Shown piece by piece: positions 40,695-50,238 of a stretch of DNA of 64,000 bases; the first letter of the stretch is position 1, and each line of letters begins with the position of its first letter. The position numbers and the translations under genes are program-made. Source of the DNA: Actinacidiphila sp965342175 (GTDB lineage Bacteria; Actinomycetota; Actinomycetes; Streptomycetales; Streptomycetaceae); assembly GCF_965342175.1 (NCBI RefSeq), contig NZ_CBDRBL010000021.1, forward strand, positions 1-64,000. The letters are read 5' to 3'. A model generated the notes under the pieces. It ran no database searches, was not told where the DNA came from, and was given only the letters and a program-made list of their open reading frames with translations.

Positions 40695-41672
40695 TCACAT
40701 GTGCGGGTAACGGCGGCGGCGCCAGATCCAGGCGATCGCGGCGGCGGCCACTGCCCAGCCGAGGAGCACGAGGTAAGGGAAGGCGTACTGGTCGTCGGCG
40801 AAGTAGATCGCGTTGTGCTGCGCGTTCACCGACGCCCCGGGCGGCAGCCAGCGGCCGATGACGCCCAGCGGCTGCGGCAGGAGCAGCCAGGAGACCGCGC
40901 CGCCCGAGGACGGGTTGCCCAGCAGCACCATCAGCAGCCACGTGGGCAGGATGGCCCACTTGTCGAACAGCATGTAGAACGCCGTGAACACCAGCCCCGA
41001 GGTCACCATCGTCAGGGTGAGTACCGCCCAGGACTCGGGGAAGGGCAGCCGCAGCACATGCAGGCCCCAGTCCACCACCGCGACGATGGAGAGGCTGCCG
41101 AGCGCGGAGTACACGACGATCGCCGCGAAGCGCTCCAGTGGTCTCAGCTCGGACGCGTGCACGGTCAGCTGCACCGCGCCGAGAAAGCCCACGATGACGG
41201 CGGCCAGCGTGATGTAGAAGATCGCGAGGCCCTGGGGGTCGCCGGGCTGCAGCGGTTTGAGATCGCCCAGGCTGAGCCGCACCCCGGCCTGCGCGGCCGC
41301 CGTCGGGGCGGCCGCCGCCAGGACGCGGGCCACCGACGCCCCCGCGGCGGACACGAGGTCGAAGGAGATCGCGCCGTTCTCGGCCTTCGTCTGCACCACG
41401 GCGAACACCCGCTGCCGCTCGACGGCGTCGACGGCGGCGGCGCGCGTTGCGAAGCGCCGCTGCACCAGCCGGGTGCTCAGCTCCGCGTCCATCCGTGCCA
41501 CGAACCGCCGCGCCGACGGGGAGTCGTCCACGACCGCGACCGGGATGTGATGCGGCGTCGGATGCGCCATGGCGAAGCTGTAGGAGCCGGCGAAGAGGCC
41601 CGCGCCCACGGCGAGCAGCAGGACGATGACCACGGCCGGCCGGAAGCGTGAGCGCCCGGAGGGGTCGGTCAT
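40695..41672 (-). CDS. ABC-2-like membrane protein
   Basis: A 325-aa protein. One TM helix at about residues 13-32 is followed by a large extracytoplasmic domain (PVAVVDDSPSARRFVARMDAEL), then about five TM helices (FYITLAAVIVGFLGAVQL, VTSGLVFTAFYMLF, LLMVLLGNPSSGGAVSWLL). This is the layout of YhgE/Pip or ABC-2 permeases. ATG 41672 is chosen because a G-rich ribosome site lies seven bases upstream. No ATPase gene is next to it. Role unknown. Confidence 0.78.
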   Translation of the reverse strand: MTDPSGRSRFRPAVVIVLLLAVGAGLFAGSYSFAMAHPTPHHIPVAVVDDSPSARRFVARMDAELSTRLVQRRFATRAAAVDAVERQRVFAVVQTKAENGAISFDLVSAAGASVARVLAAAAPTAAAQAGVRLSLGDLKPLQPGDPQGLAIFYITLAAVIVGFLGAVQLTVHASELRPLERFAAIVVYSALGSLSIVAVVDWGLHVLRLPFPESWAVLTLTMVTSGLVFTAFYMLFDKWAILPTWLLMVLLGNPSSGGAVSWLLLPQPLGVIGRWLPPGASVNAQHNAIYFADDQYAFPYLVLLGWAVAAAAIAWIWRRRRYPHM

Positions 41673-41913
41673 CGGCATACCCCCATCGCGCCCTCCGGAC
41701 AGCAGGGGCCGCCCCGGCGGCGGCTGCAGGGGCCCGGGCCGTACGGCGGACCCGCCGCCCAACGTAATCCCGGTGGTCCACCCCCGCTACCGGACGGGAA
41801 TGCGGCCCCGAGCACCGGCGCAGCCGCCTCCGGGGCGGCCCCGCTGCGCACCCGGCCCCGCGCCGTCGCTGGAGGCGTCGCGCGGCCGGCCCTGAGCACG
41901 ACGGCGGCAGACG
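41673..41913. other. Degenerate spacer
   Basis: No gene supported. It may include the eroded N-terminal part of the TetR remnant that follows. Confidence 0.4.
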
Positions 41914-42120
41914 GTGCGCGCCGACATCATGGGCGCCGACGTCGTCCTGCTGCTCGGCGGCATCCATCAGACGGCGGCGCTGCTGCTGCCCGTGCAGCCG
42001 CAGGCGTGGCGCCGTTATCTCGCGCTGGCCTTCGACGGCCTGGTCGCCGCCGGCGCCGGGCCGCTGCCGGAACCGCCCCCCGCGCGCCTGGAGATCGTCG
42101 AACCCGCGACGCAGTCGTAG
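41914..42120 (+). pseudogene. C-terminal remnant of a TetR-type regulator
   Basis: A 68-codon frame from GTG 41914. The sequence (ADVVLLLGGIHQTAALLLP, then WRRYLALAFDGLVA) matches the last two helices of TetR regulators such as those with a LLLKGVHQAA...RYLALALDGLR ending, from memory. No DNA-binding domain is encoded upstream; an in-frame stop is at 41893. A remnant rather than a gene. Confidence 0.5.
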
Positions 42121-42279
42121 GACATACCTCGCCAGGCACCCCTCCCCGGTGCCCCTCCCCCGGCGTCAGTCACCCCTGCGGCCGCACTCCTCCGGCGCCA
42201 GTCGCCCCTCCGGACTTCGGAACACGCCGGGCAACCGATGTATACACACCAACGGGTGTTGACCGCACCCACCCCAAGG

Positions 42280-42294
42280 GAGAGCATTGCTCTC
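42280..42294. promoter_or_regulatory. Palindrome upstream of SRPBCC gene
   Basis: GAGAGCA-T-TGCTCTC, 7-bp perfect arms. TTGACC at 42259-42264 could be the matching -35 box. Probable operator. Confidence 0.45.
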
Positions 42295-42305
42295 GTCGGT
42301 AAGTG

Positions 42306-42878
42306 ATGCTCTCCACGGGGATGGCGATGATGACGACCTGGTTCAGTGCGGGCCCGCCGCTGCGGGAACTCCACGAGCTGTATGCCAAGAAGGGCCGGCT
42401 GGACGAGCGGGCGCCGATCAGGTCGACGAGCTCGATCTTGGTGGACGCACCGGTCGCCGTGGTGTGGCGGCTCGTCAGTGACCTGGGCTCCTGGCACACC
42501 TGGCGCTCCGACGCCCGGGTTGTCGACTTCGGGGCGCTGGAGCCCGACGCGCGCTTCCGATGGAAGCTGCGGGGGGTGGCGATCACGTCCACCTTCGCCA
42601 TGGTTGCGCCCGAGCGGGAGCTGTCCTGGACCGGCGTGGCGATGGGCTGTATGAGAGCCGTCGAACGGATACGGATGACGCCCGTAGACGACGACCGGAC
42701 GGCGGTCACCATGGAGGAGTCGCTCTCCGGACCGCTGCTGACGCTCTTCTACGACGAAGCGCGCCTCCGGAAGGGCCACGAGGCGATACTTCGCATGCTC
42801 AGGGCCGCTGCCGAGACCGGACGAGGCGGCGGCCGACCCGAACACCCGGAGGCGCCGGCCAGGACGGGGGAAGCCTGA
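42306..42878 (+). CDS. SRPBCC-family protein
   Basis: A 190-aa START/Bet v1-like protein. SSILVDAPVAVVWRLVSDLGSWHTW is the N-terminal strand-helix, then a FRWKLRGVAITSTF beta region and a long C-terminal helix before a Gly/Pro/Glu-rich tail. The start is uncertain: ATG codons at 42306, 42321 and 42327 are all poor for ribosome sites. Ligand unknown. Confidence 0.8.
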   Translation: MLSTGMAMMTTWFSAGPPLRELHELYAKKGRLDERAPIRSTSSILVDAPVAVVWRLVSDLGSWHTWRSDARVVDFGALEPDARFRWKLRGVAITSTFAMVAPERELSWTGVAMGCMRAVERIRMTPVDDDRTAVTMEESLSGPLLTLFYDEARLRKGHEAILRMLRAAAETGRGGGRPEHPEAPARTGEA

Positions 42879-43111
42879 CCGGCGCCGGTCCTACGATGCG
42901 GGGCCGTGGTGGCGGTCACCCCCTGCAGGAGGCTCCGTGGGGCTGCAGCGGACGACGTCCCCACGGGCGGAACCACAGGGCCCGGGGACATCGGCCCACG
43001 CACGGCACCCGCGTCCATCCGGACCGTGCCGCGGCCCGCGTTGTTCCCGCGTCCCGGTGGTCCGTGCCCCGGGAAGGCATGCCGGTGGCCCGCTGCGGGG
43101 AAGCGCGTTGC

Positions 43112-43855
43112 ATGACGAAGACCGGTCTCCCGGAGGGCATCCGGGCCTGCCTGTTCGATCTCGACGGAGTGCTGACCAAGACCGCGGTCGTCCACGCCGC
43201 CGCCTGGAAGGAGGTCTTCGACGACTTCCTTCGCCGTCGGGAGGCCGCCGGCTTCCGCCCCTTCGACGAGGTGGCCGACTACGACGAGTACGTCGACGGC
43301 CGCCCGCGCGCGGACGGCGTGCGGGCGTTCCTGGCGTCACGCGGCATCGAGCTGCCCGAGGGCGCCGCGGACGATCCGCCCGAGCGCGACACGGTGCACG
43401 GGGTGGGCAACCGCAAGAACGAGATCCTGCTGCAGAAGATCCGCGCCGAAGGCGTCGAGGCCTATCCGGGCTCCGTGCGCTATGTGGAGGCCGTACGGGC
43501 CGCCGGCCTGCGGACCGCCGTGGTCTCCTCGAGCGCCAACTGCCGCGACGTGCTGGTCTCGGCCGGCATCGAGGACCTCTTCGAGGTGCGCATCGACGGC
43601 GTCGTCGCAGCTGAGCGCAAGTTGCCGGGGAAGCCCAACCCGGACACCTTCCTGGAGGCAGCGCGCGAGTTCGGGCTCCAGGCGAAGGACGCGGTCGTCT
43701 TCGAGGACGCGCTGGCCGGTATGGATGCCGGCCGCTCCGGCCACTTCGGCTACGTCGTGGGGGTGGACCGGGTGGGCCAGGCGGACGCGCTGCGCGCGCA
43801 CGGCGCCGACATCGTCGTACGGGACCTCGCCGAGCTGCTGGAGGCGGACGCGTGA
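43112..43855 (+). CDS. HAD-family beta-phosphoglucomutase-like enzyme
   Basis: A 247-aa HAD phosphatase/mutase. Motif I is LFDLDGVLTKT (Asp nucleophile and Asp+2), the cap holds DEYVDGRPRADGVRAFL, motif II Ser is in VVSSSANC, motif III Lys in KPNPDTFLEAA, and motif IV is FEDALAGMDAGRSGHFG. ATG 43112 has GGGGAAG about nine bases upstream. It overlaps the GH65 start by four bases; the pair is a known arrangement in which GH65 makes beta-glucose-1-phosphate and this enzyme turns it into glucose-6-phosphate. Confidence 0.94.
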   Translation: MTKTGLPEGIRACLFDLDGVLTKTAVVHAAAWKEVFDDFLRRREAAGFRPFDEVADYDEYVDGRPRADGVRAFLASRGIELPEGAADDPPERDTVHGVGNRKNEILLQKIRAEGVEAYPGSVRYVEAVRAAGLRTAVVSSSANCRDVLVSAGIEDLFEVRIDGVVAAERKLPGKPNPDTFLEAAREFGLQAKDAVVFEDALAGMDAGRSGHFGYVVGVDRVGQADALRAHGADIVVRDLAELLEADA

Positions 43856-46191
43856 TCAGCCACTCCTCGTACATGGTCGAACCGTGGTGCGTGCGCGAGA
43901 CCGAACTGGACCTCGAGGTGCTCGCCCAGAGCGAGTCGGTGTTTGCTCTGTCCAACGGCCACGTCGGCTGGCGCGGCAACCTCGACGAGGGCGAGCCGCA
44001 CGGGCTGCCCGGCTCCTATCTGAACGGTGTCCACGAGCGCCACCCGCTGCCGTACGCGGAGGCGGGCTACGGCTATCCGGAGGCCGGCCAGACCGTCATC
44101 AACGTCACCAACGGCAAGATCATTCGTCTGCTCGTCAACGACGAGCCCTTCGACGTGCGCTACGGGCGACTCGTCTCGCACGAACGCGTCCTCGACCTGC
44201 GCAGCGGGCACCTGCGCCGGACCTGCGAATGGACCTCGCCGGCTGGCTGCACCGTCCGGGTGACCTCGACCCGGCTGGTCTCACTCACCCAGCGGTCCAT
44301 CGCGGCGGTCGTCTACGAGGTCGAGGCCGTGGACGATGTGCGGCTGGTCGTCCAGTCCGAGCTGGTGGCCAACGAGCAGCTGCCGCAGACCTCGGGCGAC
44401 CCCCGGGTCTCCGCCGTGCTGGAATCACCCATGATGCCGGAGGAGAACCAGGCGCGGGACAACCGGCTGCGCCTGGTGCACTCCACCGCGGTCACCGGGC
44501 TGCGGGTCGCGGCCGCGGCCGATCACACCGTGGACGGGCCGCCCTCGACGCGCTGTTTCAGCGAGAGCGCCGACGACACCAGCCGGCTCACCATCACCTG
44601 CTCCCTGGCCGCCGGGGAGAAACTCCGCCTGGAGAAGATGGTCTCCTACGGCTGGTCGCAGGTCCGCTCGCTTCCCGCCGTGCGCGATCAGGTGGAGGCG
44701 GCGCTCACCGGCGCCCGCAGCACCGGCTGGCAGGGGCTGTGCGACGAGCAGCGCGACTATCTCGACGCGTTCTGGGCGCGGGCGGACGTGGAGATCGACG
44801 GGGACGCCGAGATCCAGCAGGCGGTCCGCTTCGCCATGTTCCACGTGCTGCAGGCGGGCGCTCGCGCCGAGCAACGGGCGATCCCGTCGAAGGGCCTGAC
44901 CGGCTCGGGATACGACGGGCACTCCTTCTGGGACACGGAGACCTTCGTCCTGCCGCTGCTCACCCTGACCTCGCCCGACTCCGTCGCGGAAGCCCTGCGC
45001 TGGCGCCAGGCCACCCTGCCCGCCGCCCGCGACCGTGCCCGCCAACTGGGCCTGAGGGGTGCAGCCTTCCCATGGCGCACCATCGACGGCTCGGAGGGCT
45101 CCGGCTACTGGCCGGCGGGAACGGCCGCGTTCCACATCAACGCGGACATCGCCGACGCCGTGGTCCTCTATGTCTCCCTCACCGGCGACGAGGACTTCGA
45201 GCGCGAGACGGGCGTGGAGATCCTCGTGGAGACGGCACGCATGTGGCACTCCCTCGGCCACCACGACCCGCACGGCAACTTCCACATCGACGGGGTCACC
45301 GGACCCGACGAGTACAGCGCCATCGCGGACGACAACGTCTACACCAATCTCATGGCCCGGGCGAACCTGCGGGCCGCCGCCGACATCGTCGAACGCCATC
45401 CCAAGGAGGGCGCGGCCCTCGGCGTCGACGACGAGGAGACGGCGGCGTGGCGGGACGCGGCCGCGGCCATGACCGTGCCGTACGACAGCGCGATCGGCGT
45501 CCACGAGCAGTCGGCGGGGTTCACCCGGCACCAGGCGTGGGACTTCGCCGCCACGCGGCCGGACCAGTATCCGCTGCTGCTGCACTTCCCCTACTTCGAC
45601 CTGTACCGCAGGCAGGTCGTCAAGCAGGCGGATCTGGTGCTGGCGATGGTCAAGCAGCCGGAGGCCTTCACCGAGGAGCAGAAGGCCCGCAACTTCGCCT
45701 ACTACGAGCCGCTGACGGTGCGTGACTCGTCCCTGTCGGCGGCGACGCAGGCGGTCATGGCCGCCGAGGTGGGCCATCTGCGCCTCGCCTACGACTATCT
45801 GGGCGAGGCGGCGCTGATGGACCTGCACGACCTGGAGAACAACACCCGCGACGGGCTGCACATCGCCTCCCTCGCGGGCACCTGGGCCGCCCTGGTCGGC
45901 GGCTTCGGGGGGATGCGGTACCGCAACGGCCGTGCCGCCTTCGCGCCGCGGCTGCCGGAGAAGCTGCGTCGGCTCGCGTTCACGGTGCAGGTGCGGGGTC
46001 GGCGGCTGAAGGTGGAGATCACGGGCGCCGCCGCGACGTACACCCTGCTGGACGGGGAGCCGCTGGAGCTGCAGCACTACAACGACCTGTTCACGCTCGC
46101 CACCGGTGACCCGCAGACACGCAAGGTGCCGGTCCTCCCGAGCCGTACGGCCCCGGAGCAGCCGCCGGGACGCAGTCCCCGGCACCGTTGA
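43852..46191 (+). CDS. GH65 disaccharide phosphorylase (maltose/trehalose/kojibiose type)
   Basis: A 779-aa glycoside hydrolase family 65 protein. It has an N-terminal beta-sandwich (FALSNGHVGWRGNLDEG), an (alpha/alpha)6 barrel with FWDTETFVLP, and the catalytic acid Glu487 in GVTGPDEYSAIADDNVYTN. The KQADLVLAM and LHIASLAGTWAALVGGFGG loops bind phosphate. Length is standard. GTG 43852 overlaps the HAD gene. It probably splits an alpha-glucoside with phosphate to release beta-glucose-1-phosphate; the exact linkage is not readable. Confidence 0.95.
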   Translation: MISHSSYMVEPWCVRETELDLEVLAQSESVFALSNGHVGWRGNLDEGEPHGLPGSYLNGVHERHPLPYAEAGYGYPEAGQTVINVTNGKIIRLLVNDEPFDVRYGRLVSHERVLDLRSGHLRRTCEWTSPAGCTVRVTSTRLVSLTQRSIAAVVYEVEAVDDVRLVVQSELVANEQLPQTSGDPRVSAVLESPMMPEENQARDNRLRLVHSTAVTGLRVAAAADHTVDGPPSTRCFSESADDTSRLTITCSLAAGEKLRLEKMVSYGWSQVRSLPAVRDQVEAALTGARSTGWQGLCDEQRDYLDAFWARADVEIDGDAEIQQAVRFAMFHVLQAGARAEQRAIPSKGLTGSGYDGHSFWDTETFVLPLLTLTSPDSVAEALRWRQATLPAARDRARQLGLRGAAFPWRTIDGSEGSGYWPAGTAAFHINADIADAVVLYVSLTGDEDFERETGVEILVETARMWHSLGHHDPHGNFHIDGVTGPDEYSAIADDNVYTNLMARANLRAAADIVERHPKEGAALGVDDEETAAWRDAAAAMTVPYDSAIGVHEQSAGFTRHQAWDFAATRPDQYPLLLHFPYFDLYRRQVVKQADLVLAMVKQPEAFTEEQKARNFAYYEPLTVRDSSLSAATQAVMAAEVGHLRLAYDYLGEAALMDLHDLENNTRDGLHIASLAGTWAALVGGFGGMRYRNGRAAFAPRLPEKLRRLAFTVQVRGRRLKVEITGAAATYTLLDGEPLELQHYNDLFTLATGDPQTRKVPVLPSRTAPEQPPGRSPRHR

Positions 46192-46196
46192 CCCGG

Positions 46197-46229
46197 AGGG
46201 CCGGAGGGCCGGGGGGCCGGGGGGCCGGA
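46197..46229. repeat. Simple GGCCGG repeats
   Basis: Four short units of GGCCGG with two to four G/A bases between, just after the GH65 stop. Low complexity; no function assigned. Confidence 0.6.
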
Positions 46230-46288
46230 AGGGCTGAGGAGCACCGTGCCGGCGCCGCGTCCCGGGGCCGGGCCCAGTGCCGCGTGCA

Positions 46289-46321
46289 CGGCCGGGAAGT
46301 ACGGCTGTGCCTTCCCGGCCG
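46289..46321. terminator. Bidirectional terminator
   Basis: Perfect 11-bp arms CGGCCGGGAAG (46289-46299) and CTTCCCGGCCG (46311-46321) between convergent GH65 and MFS genes. Confidence 0.88.
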
Positions 46322-46402
46322 TTCACGCGGCGCCTCTGGGCGGGACGGCCCTGGACCGGCGATGCCGGTGATCTCCTCCCCGGCACTCCCCTCCTCCGGC
46401 GG

Positions 46403-47617
46403 TCAGTGCGGGGCGGTCAGCACGCTGTCCTCGGAGGTCGCCGCCCCCGTGACGAGCCGGCTGGGCCGGCCGCCGCCCCTCTTCTCCAGCGCCGCGGAGA
46501 CGACCGCGAGCACGAGGGCCGAGGCGGTCAGGAGCGCGCCGACGAGATTCGGCGAGGTATAACCGAAGCCCGCGGCGATCACCACCCCGCCCAGCCAGGC
46601 GGAAAGGGCGTTGCCGAGGTTGAAGGCGCCGATGTTGACCGCCGAGGCCAGGGTGGGGGCGCCGGACGCCTGGTCCAGGACCCGCTTCTGCAGCGGCGGC
46701 ACGGTCGCGAACCCCAGGGCGCCGATGAGGAAGATCGTCAAGCCGGCGGTGAATCCGTTGTGCGCGGTGAGCATGAACAGCGCCAGCACCGCTGCCAGGG
46801 CGCCCAGCGCCGTGTAGAGCATCGGCATCAGGGCGCGGTCGGCGTACCTGCCGCCGATCAGGTTGCCGACGACCATGCCGAGGCCGAAGAGCACGAGCAG
46901 CCAGGTGATCGAGGAGTCGGCGAAGCCGGTGACCTCGGTCATCATCGGAGCGATGTAGGTGATGGCCGCGAAGACGCCCCCGAAGCCGAGCACGGTCATC
47001 GCCATGGCCAGCAGCACCTGGACGTTGCGGAAGGCGCCCAGTTCGTGGCGCAGGCGCACGCCGTGCGGCTTGGGCATGTCGGGCACCAGCGTGAAGACGC
47101 CGGCGAGTCCGACGACGCCGAGGACGGCGACGACGGAGAAGGTCACGCGCCAGCCGGCGCTCTGCCCGATGAACGTGCCCAGCGGAACGCCGACCACGTT
47201 GGCCACGGTGAGGCCGGCGAACATCATCGAGATCGCGCGTGCCTTCTTCTCCGGGGCCACCAGGTCGGCGGCGACGACCGAGCCGATGCCGAAGAAGGCG
47301 CCGTGGGTGAAGGACGCGAGGATGCGCCCGGCCATCATCACCACGAAGGCGGGGGCGAGGGCGGAGACCAGGTTGCCGAGCACGAACAGGCCCATAAGCA
47401 GCATCAGCATGTTCTTGCGGGACACCTTGGTGCCGAGCAGCGTCATGATCGGTGCGCCGATCATGACGCCGAGTCCGTAGCCGGTCACGAGCAGGCCGGC
47501 GGCGGGGACCGAGACCCCGAAGTCGGCGGCGACCTCGGGCAGCAGACCCATGATCACGAACTCGGTGGTTCCGATCCCGAAAGCCCCGATGGCGAGGGCC
47601 AGGAGCGCGAGAGGCAT
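46403..47617 (-). CDS. MFS transporter, DHA1 (AraJ/CmlR-like)
   Basis: A 404-aa twelve-TM facilitator. It starts MPLALLALAIGAFGIGTTEF (the GTTEFV signature of AraJ/YdhP-type pumps) and has a GTKVSRKNML loop, a GRILASFTHGAFFG motif B region and VANVVGVPLGTFIGQ (motif C). ATG 47617 is chosen over an upstream extension. It is divergent from a MarR gene, the common arrangement of a regulated drug or sugar exporter. Confidence 0.93.
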   Translation of the reverse strand: MPLALLALAIGAFGIGTTEFVIMGLLPEVAADFGVSVPAAGLLVTGYGLGVMIGAPIMTLLGTKVSRKNMLMLLMGLFVLGNLVSALAPAFVVMMAGRILASFTHGAFFGIGSVVAADLVAPEKKARAISMMFAGLTVANVVGVPLGTFIGQSAGWRVTFSVVAVLGVVGLAGVFTLVPDMPKPHGVRLRHELGAFRNVQVLLAMAMTVLGFGGVFAAITYIAPMMTEVTGFADSSITWLLVLFGLGMVVGNLIGGRYADRALMPMLYTALGALAAVLALFMLTAHNGFTAGLTIFLIGALGFATVPPLQKRVLDQASGAPTLASAVNIGAFNLGNALSAWLGGVVIAAGFGYTSPNLVGALLTASALVLAVVSAALEKRGGGRPSRLVTGAATSEDSVLTAPH

Positions 47618-47784
47618 AGCGGAGACCTTCCCTGTAGTGCAATGGCACCTAGCAGGCGCATACAATAATTGCAGGCGCGCTATAACGTCAAGCGCTAGAC
47701 ATCTACGCAGGGCGGCTTACCATGACCAGTAGGGGGAACATGCCTTCACCCGCACCCGCAGCCGCCGCACGAAGGGGACTCTCG

Positions 47785-48255
47785 ATGACCGCCACCGATC
47801 CGGCACTGACCGCCCTCGCCCAGGGATGGCACGCCCTGTCACTGCTGCACGGACGGATCGAGGGGCGGATCGAGAAACAACTGCAGACCCACCACGATCT
47901 GAGCGTGCGGGAGTACTCCCTGCTCGACGTCCTCAGCCGCCAGCACGACGGCGAGGGAGGCCATCTGCAGATGCGCCAGGTCGCCGACGCCGTGGTGCTC
48001 AGCCAGTCGGCGACGACCCGCCTGGTCACCCGGCTGGAGGATCGCGGCCTGCTGGCCCGCTACCTGTGCCCCACCGACCGGCGCGGCATCTACACGGATG
48101 TGACCGAGACCGGCCTGAAACTGCTCGAGGAAGCACGCCCCACCAACAACGCGGCGCTGCGCGCGGCCATGGACGAGGCGGCGCTCGTCCCGGAGCTGGC
48201 ACCCCTGGTCAAGGCGGTGGAGGGCCTGCAGGGCGCGAAGGTGCCGACCGCCTGA
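47785..48255 (+). CDS. MarR-family regulator
   Basis: A 156-aa MarR protein. The wHTH region is VREYSLLDVLSRQ, MRQVADAVVLSQSATTRLVTRLEDRGLL, and a beta-wing DRRGIYTDVTETGLKLL. ATG 47785 follows AAGGGG. Divergent from the MFS gene; related TTGCA-type motifs lie in the spacer, upstream of the aldo/keto reductase at 48430, and at 52790-52820, so it may control all three. Confidence 0.92.
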   Translation: MTATDPALTALAQGWHALSLLHGRIEGRIEKQLQTHHDLSVREYSLLDVLSRQHDGEGGHLQMRQVADAVVLSQSATTRLVTRLEDRGLLARYLCPTDRRGIYTDVTETGLKLLEEARPTNNAALRAAMDEAALVPELAPLVKAVEGLQGAKVPTA

Positions 48256-48295
48256 GCCCATCCGGGCATTCATCGACGCACGAGCTTAGTCCGCG

Positions 48296-48325
48296 CTTGC
48301 AATTAACTGCGTTTACAACTAATGT
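48296..48325. promoter_or_regulatory. Candidate MarR site upstream of aldo/keto reductase
   Basis: AT-rich element with CTTGCAATTAACTGCGTTTA and then ACTAATG. The complement of TGCGTTTACA (TGTAAACGCA) matches TGCAAACGCA in the 52790 element, and ACTAATG recurs in both. Confidence 0.4.
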
Positions 48326-48429
48326 GGTCGTGGAGCCCGGGGCGGCGCGTCACCGCCCCTCCCTGGGACGTTCACCCGTCCGCACGCGCACCGGCGCCGC
48401 CGCCGGCCGCGACGCGAAAGGATCGCCTC

Positions 48430-49257
48430 ATGGCCACTCCCGTCCCGCACATCACCCTGAACAACGGCGTCACCATGCCGCAGCTCGGCTTCGGCGTCTT
48501 CCAGGTGCCTGACGCCGACACCTCGGCCACCGTCGCCTCGGCCCTTGAGAGCGGCTACCGCAGCATCGACACGGCGGCGATCTACGGCAACGAGGCCGGT
48601 GTCGGCCAGGCCCTCGCCGCCTCAGGCATCGCCCGCGACGAACTCTTCGTCACCACCAAGCTGTGGAACGCCGACCAGGGCCACGACAGCACCCTCGCCG
48701 CCTTCGACGCCTCGCTCGCCAAGCTCGGCCTGGACCACGTGGACCTCTATCTGATCCACTGGCCGGCCCCTGCCCGCGACGCGTACCTGGACACCTGGCG
48801 GGCCTTCGAGAAGATCTATGCGGAGGGCCGGGCCCGGGCCATCGGGGTCTCGAACTTCCAGCCCGCGCACCTGCAGCGCCTGATCGACAACAGCGATGTC
48901 GTCCCCGCCGTCAACCAGGTGGAGCTGCACCCTCAGCTCCAGCAGGCAGAGCTGCGCTCCTTCCACGCCCGGCACGGCATCGCCACGGAGGCGTGGAGCC
49001 CGCTCGCGCAGGGCGCCCTCCTGCAGGACCCGGTCGTCACCGGCATCGCCGGCCGCCTGGGCAGGACCCCCGCCCAGGTGATCCTGCGCTGGCACCTGCA
49101 GCTCGGCAACGTGGTCATCCCCAAGTCGGTGACTCCCGAACGGATCCGCCAGAACATCGACGTCTTCGACTTCGTGCTCTCCGACGACGACATCGCGGCG
49201 ATCACCGCCCTCGACAGCAGCACCCGCATCGGTCCGGACCCCGACGCCTTCAACTGA
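48430..49257 (+). CDS. Aldo/keto reductase (2,5-diketo-gluconate reductase-like)
   Basis: A 275-aa AKR. The active-site tetrad is visible: Asp and Tyr in SIDTAAIYGNE, Lys in VTTKLWN and His in LIHWPAP. GVSNFQPAHLQRL and PKSVTPERIRQNIDVFDF (NADPH site) complete the family. ATG 48430 follows GAAAGGAT. Substrate open: many of these reduce aldehydes and alpha-keto compounds. Confidence 0.94.
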   Translation: MATPVPHITLNNGVTMPQLGFGVFQVPDADTSATVASALESGYRSIDTAAIYGNEAGVGQALAASGIARDELFVTTKLWNADQGHDSTLAAFDASLAKLGLDHVDLYLIHWPAPARDAYLDTWRAFEKIYAEGRARAIGVSNFQPAHLQRLIDNSDVVPAVNQVELHPQLQQAELRSFHARHGIATEAWSPLAQGALLQDPVVTGIAGRLGRTPAQVILRWHLQLGNVVIPKSVTPERIRQNIDVFDFVLSDDDIAAITALDSSTRIGPDPDAFN

Positions 49258-49271
49258 CCATCCGGGCCGAA

Positions 49272-49317
49272 GCCGTCCGCCGGAACGCGGCGCCGACCCC
49301 ACGACCCGACGGACGGC
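49272..49317. terminator. Terminator between convergent genes
   Basis: GCCGTCCG (49272-49279) pairs with CGGACGGC (49310-49317). Confidence 0.55.
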
Positions 49318-49332
49318 CCTGGCCGCACAGGC

Positions 49333-50199
49333 TCAGGAAGCGGCGGCGCGCTCCTCGATGCGGCGCAGAGCCTGCTTCAGGTAGCCGGCGAAGCGCGGGT
49401 AGTTCTCGCTCATCGGGAAGTGCCCGATCTCCTTCATCTCGATGAACTCGGCGCCGCGGATCTGCTCCGCGGTACGGGCCCCGTCCGCGGGCGTGGTCAG
49501 GTAGTCGTACTCGCCGGTGAGCATGACGACCGGACAGCGTTCCCCGTCGATCTCCCCCAGCCTGCCGCGCAGGTCGTGGTCGACGGAGTAGAAGTACAGG
49601 TCGCCCTTGAACGCCTCGGAGCCCTGGCTGTAGTAGAACCAGGTCGCCCAGCGGTCGGCGTCGGGCGACTGAGGCGCCATCAGGTCCCATACCCCGCTGG
49701 CGCAGACCTGTGCCGCGTTGACGTGCGGATGCTGCCACCAGTCGAGGTAAAAGCCCGGCGAGTAGTCGGCGCCCTCCACGGGGATCACCGCTTTGAAGCG
49801 GTCCGGGTGCCGCAGCGCGAGCTGCAGCGCCACGTTCCCGCCGAAGGAGGAACCCATGAAGATCGGGTCCTCCAGGCCGAGCGCGTCACAGAACGCGGTG
49901 ATGAAGGCGACGTAGTGGTCGGCGGTGAGCTTGTACTCCTCCTTCCACCACTCCTTGTTCAGCGGCGGGTCCGACTTCCCGTGGCGGGCGAGGTCGTAGG
50001 CGATGACTCGGTGGTTGCCGGTGATCTCCTCGTCCTCCAGGAGGCCGCGCCATTGGTGGTTGTGGCAGCCCGCCGTGTGCTGGCACACCAGCGGCTGCCC
50101 CTGGCCGTTCTCCAGGTAGAAGACCCTGTACTGGACGTCCTCCACGTCGATCGTGACGTAGTGGCCGGTCACAGGGGAGATGCGGGAGGCGGTGCTCAT
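49333..50199 (-). CDS. Alpha/beta hydrolase
   Basis: A 288-aa hydrolase. The oxyanion region is QHTAGCHNHQWRGLL, YDLARHGKSDPP follows, the nucleophile Ser is in FMGSSFGGNVAL (GxSxG), the acid Asp in TGEYDYLTTP, and His in EIGHFPMSE. Length is typical of esterases and C-C hydrolases. ATG 50199 follows AAAGGAC. It lies 40 bases after the SCP2-like gene on the same strand, so the two are probably an operon. Confidence 0.92.
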   Translation of the reverse strand: MSTASRISPVTGHYVTIDVEDVQYRVFYLENGQGQPLVCQHTAGCHNHQWRGLLEDEEITGNHRVIAYDLARHGKSDPPLNKEWWKEEYKLTADHYVAFITAFCDALGLEDPIFMGSSFGGNVALQLALRHPDRFKAVIPVEGADYSPGFYLDWWQHPHVNAAQVCASGVWDLMAPQSPDADRWATWFYYSQGSEAFKGDLYFYSVDHDLRGRLGEIDGERCPVVMLTGEYDYLTTPADGARTAEQIRGAEFIEMKEIGHFPMSENYPRFAGYLKQALRRIEERAAAS

Positions 50200-50238
50200 G
50201 AAGGGGTCCTTTCGGCGGTGCGGAACCGGAGCGGTGGT

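Noticed and set aside
46197..46229. CRISPR-like repeat
   Set aside because: Units of about six bases without spacers; simple GC repeat.
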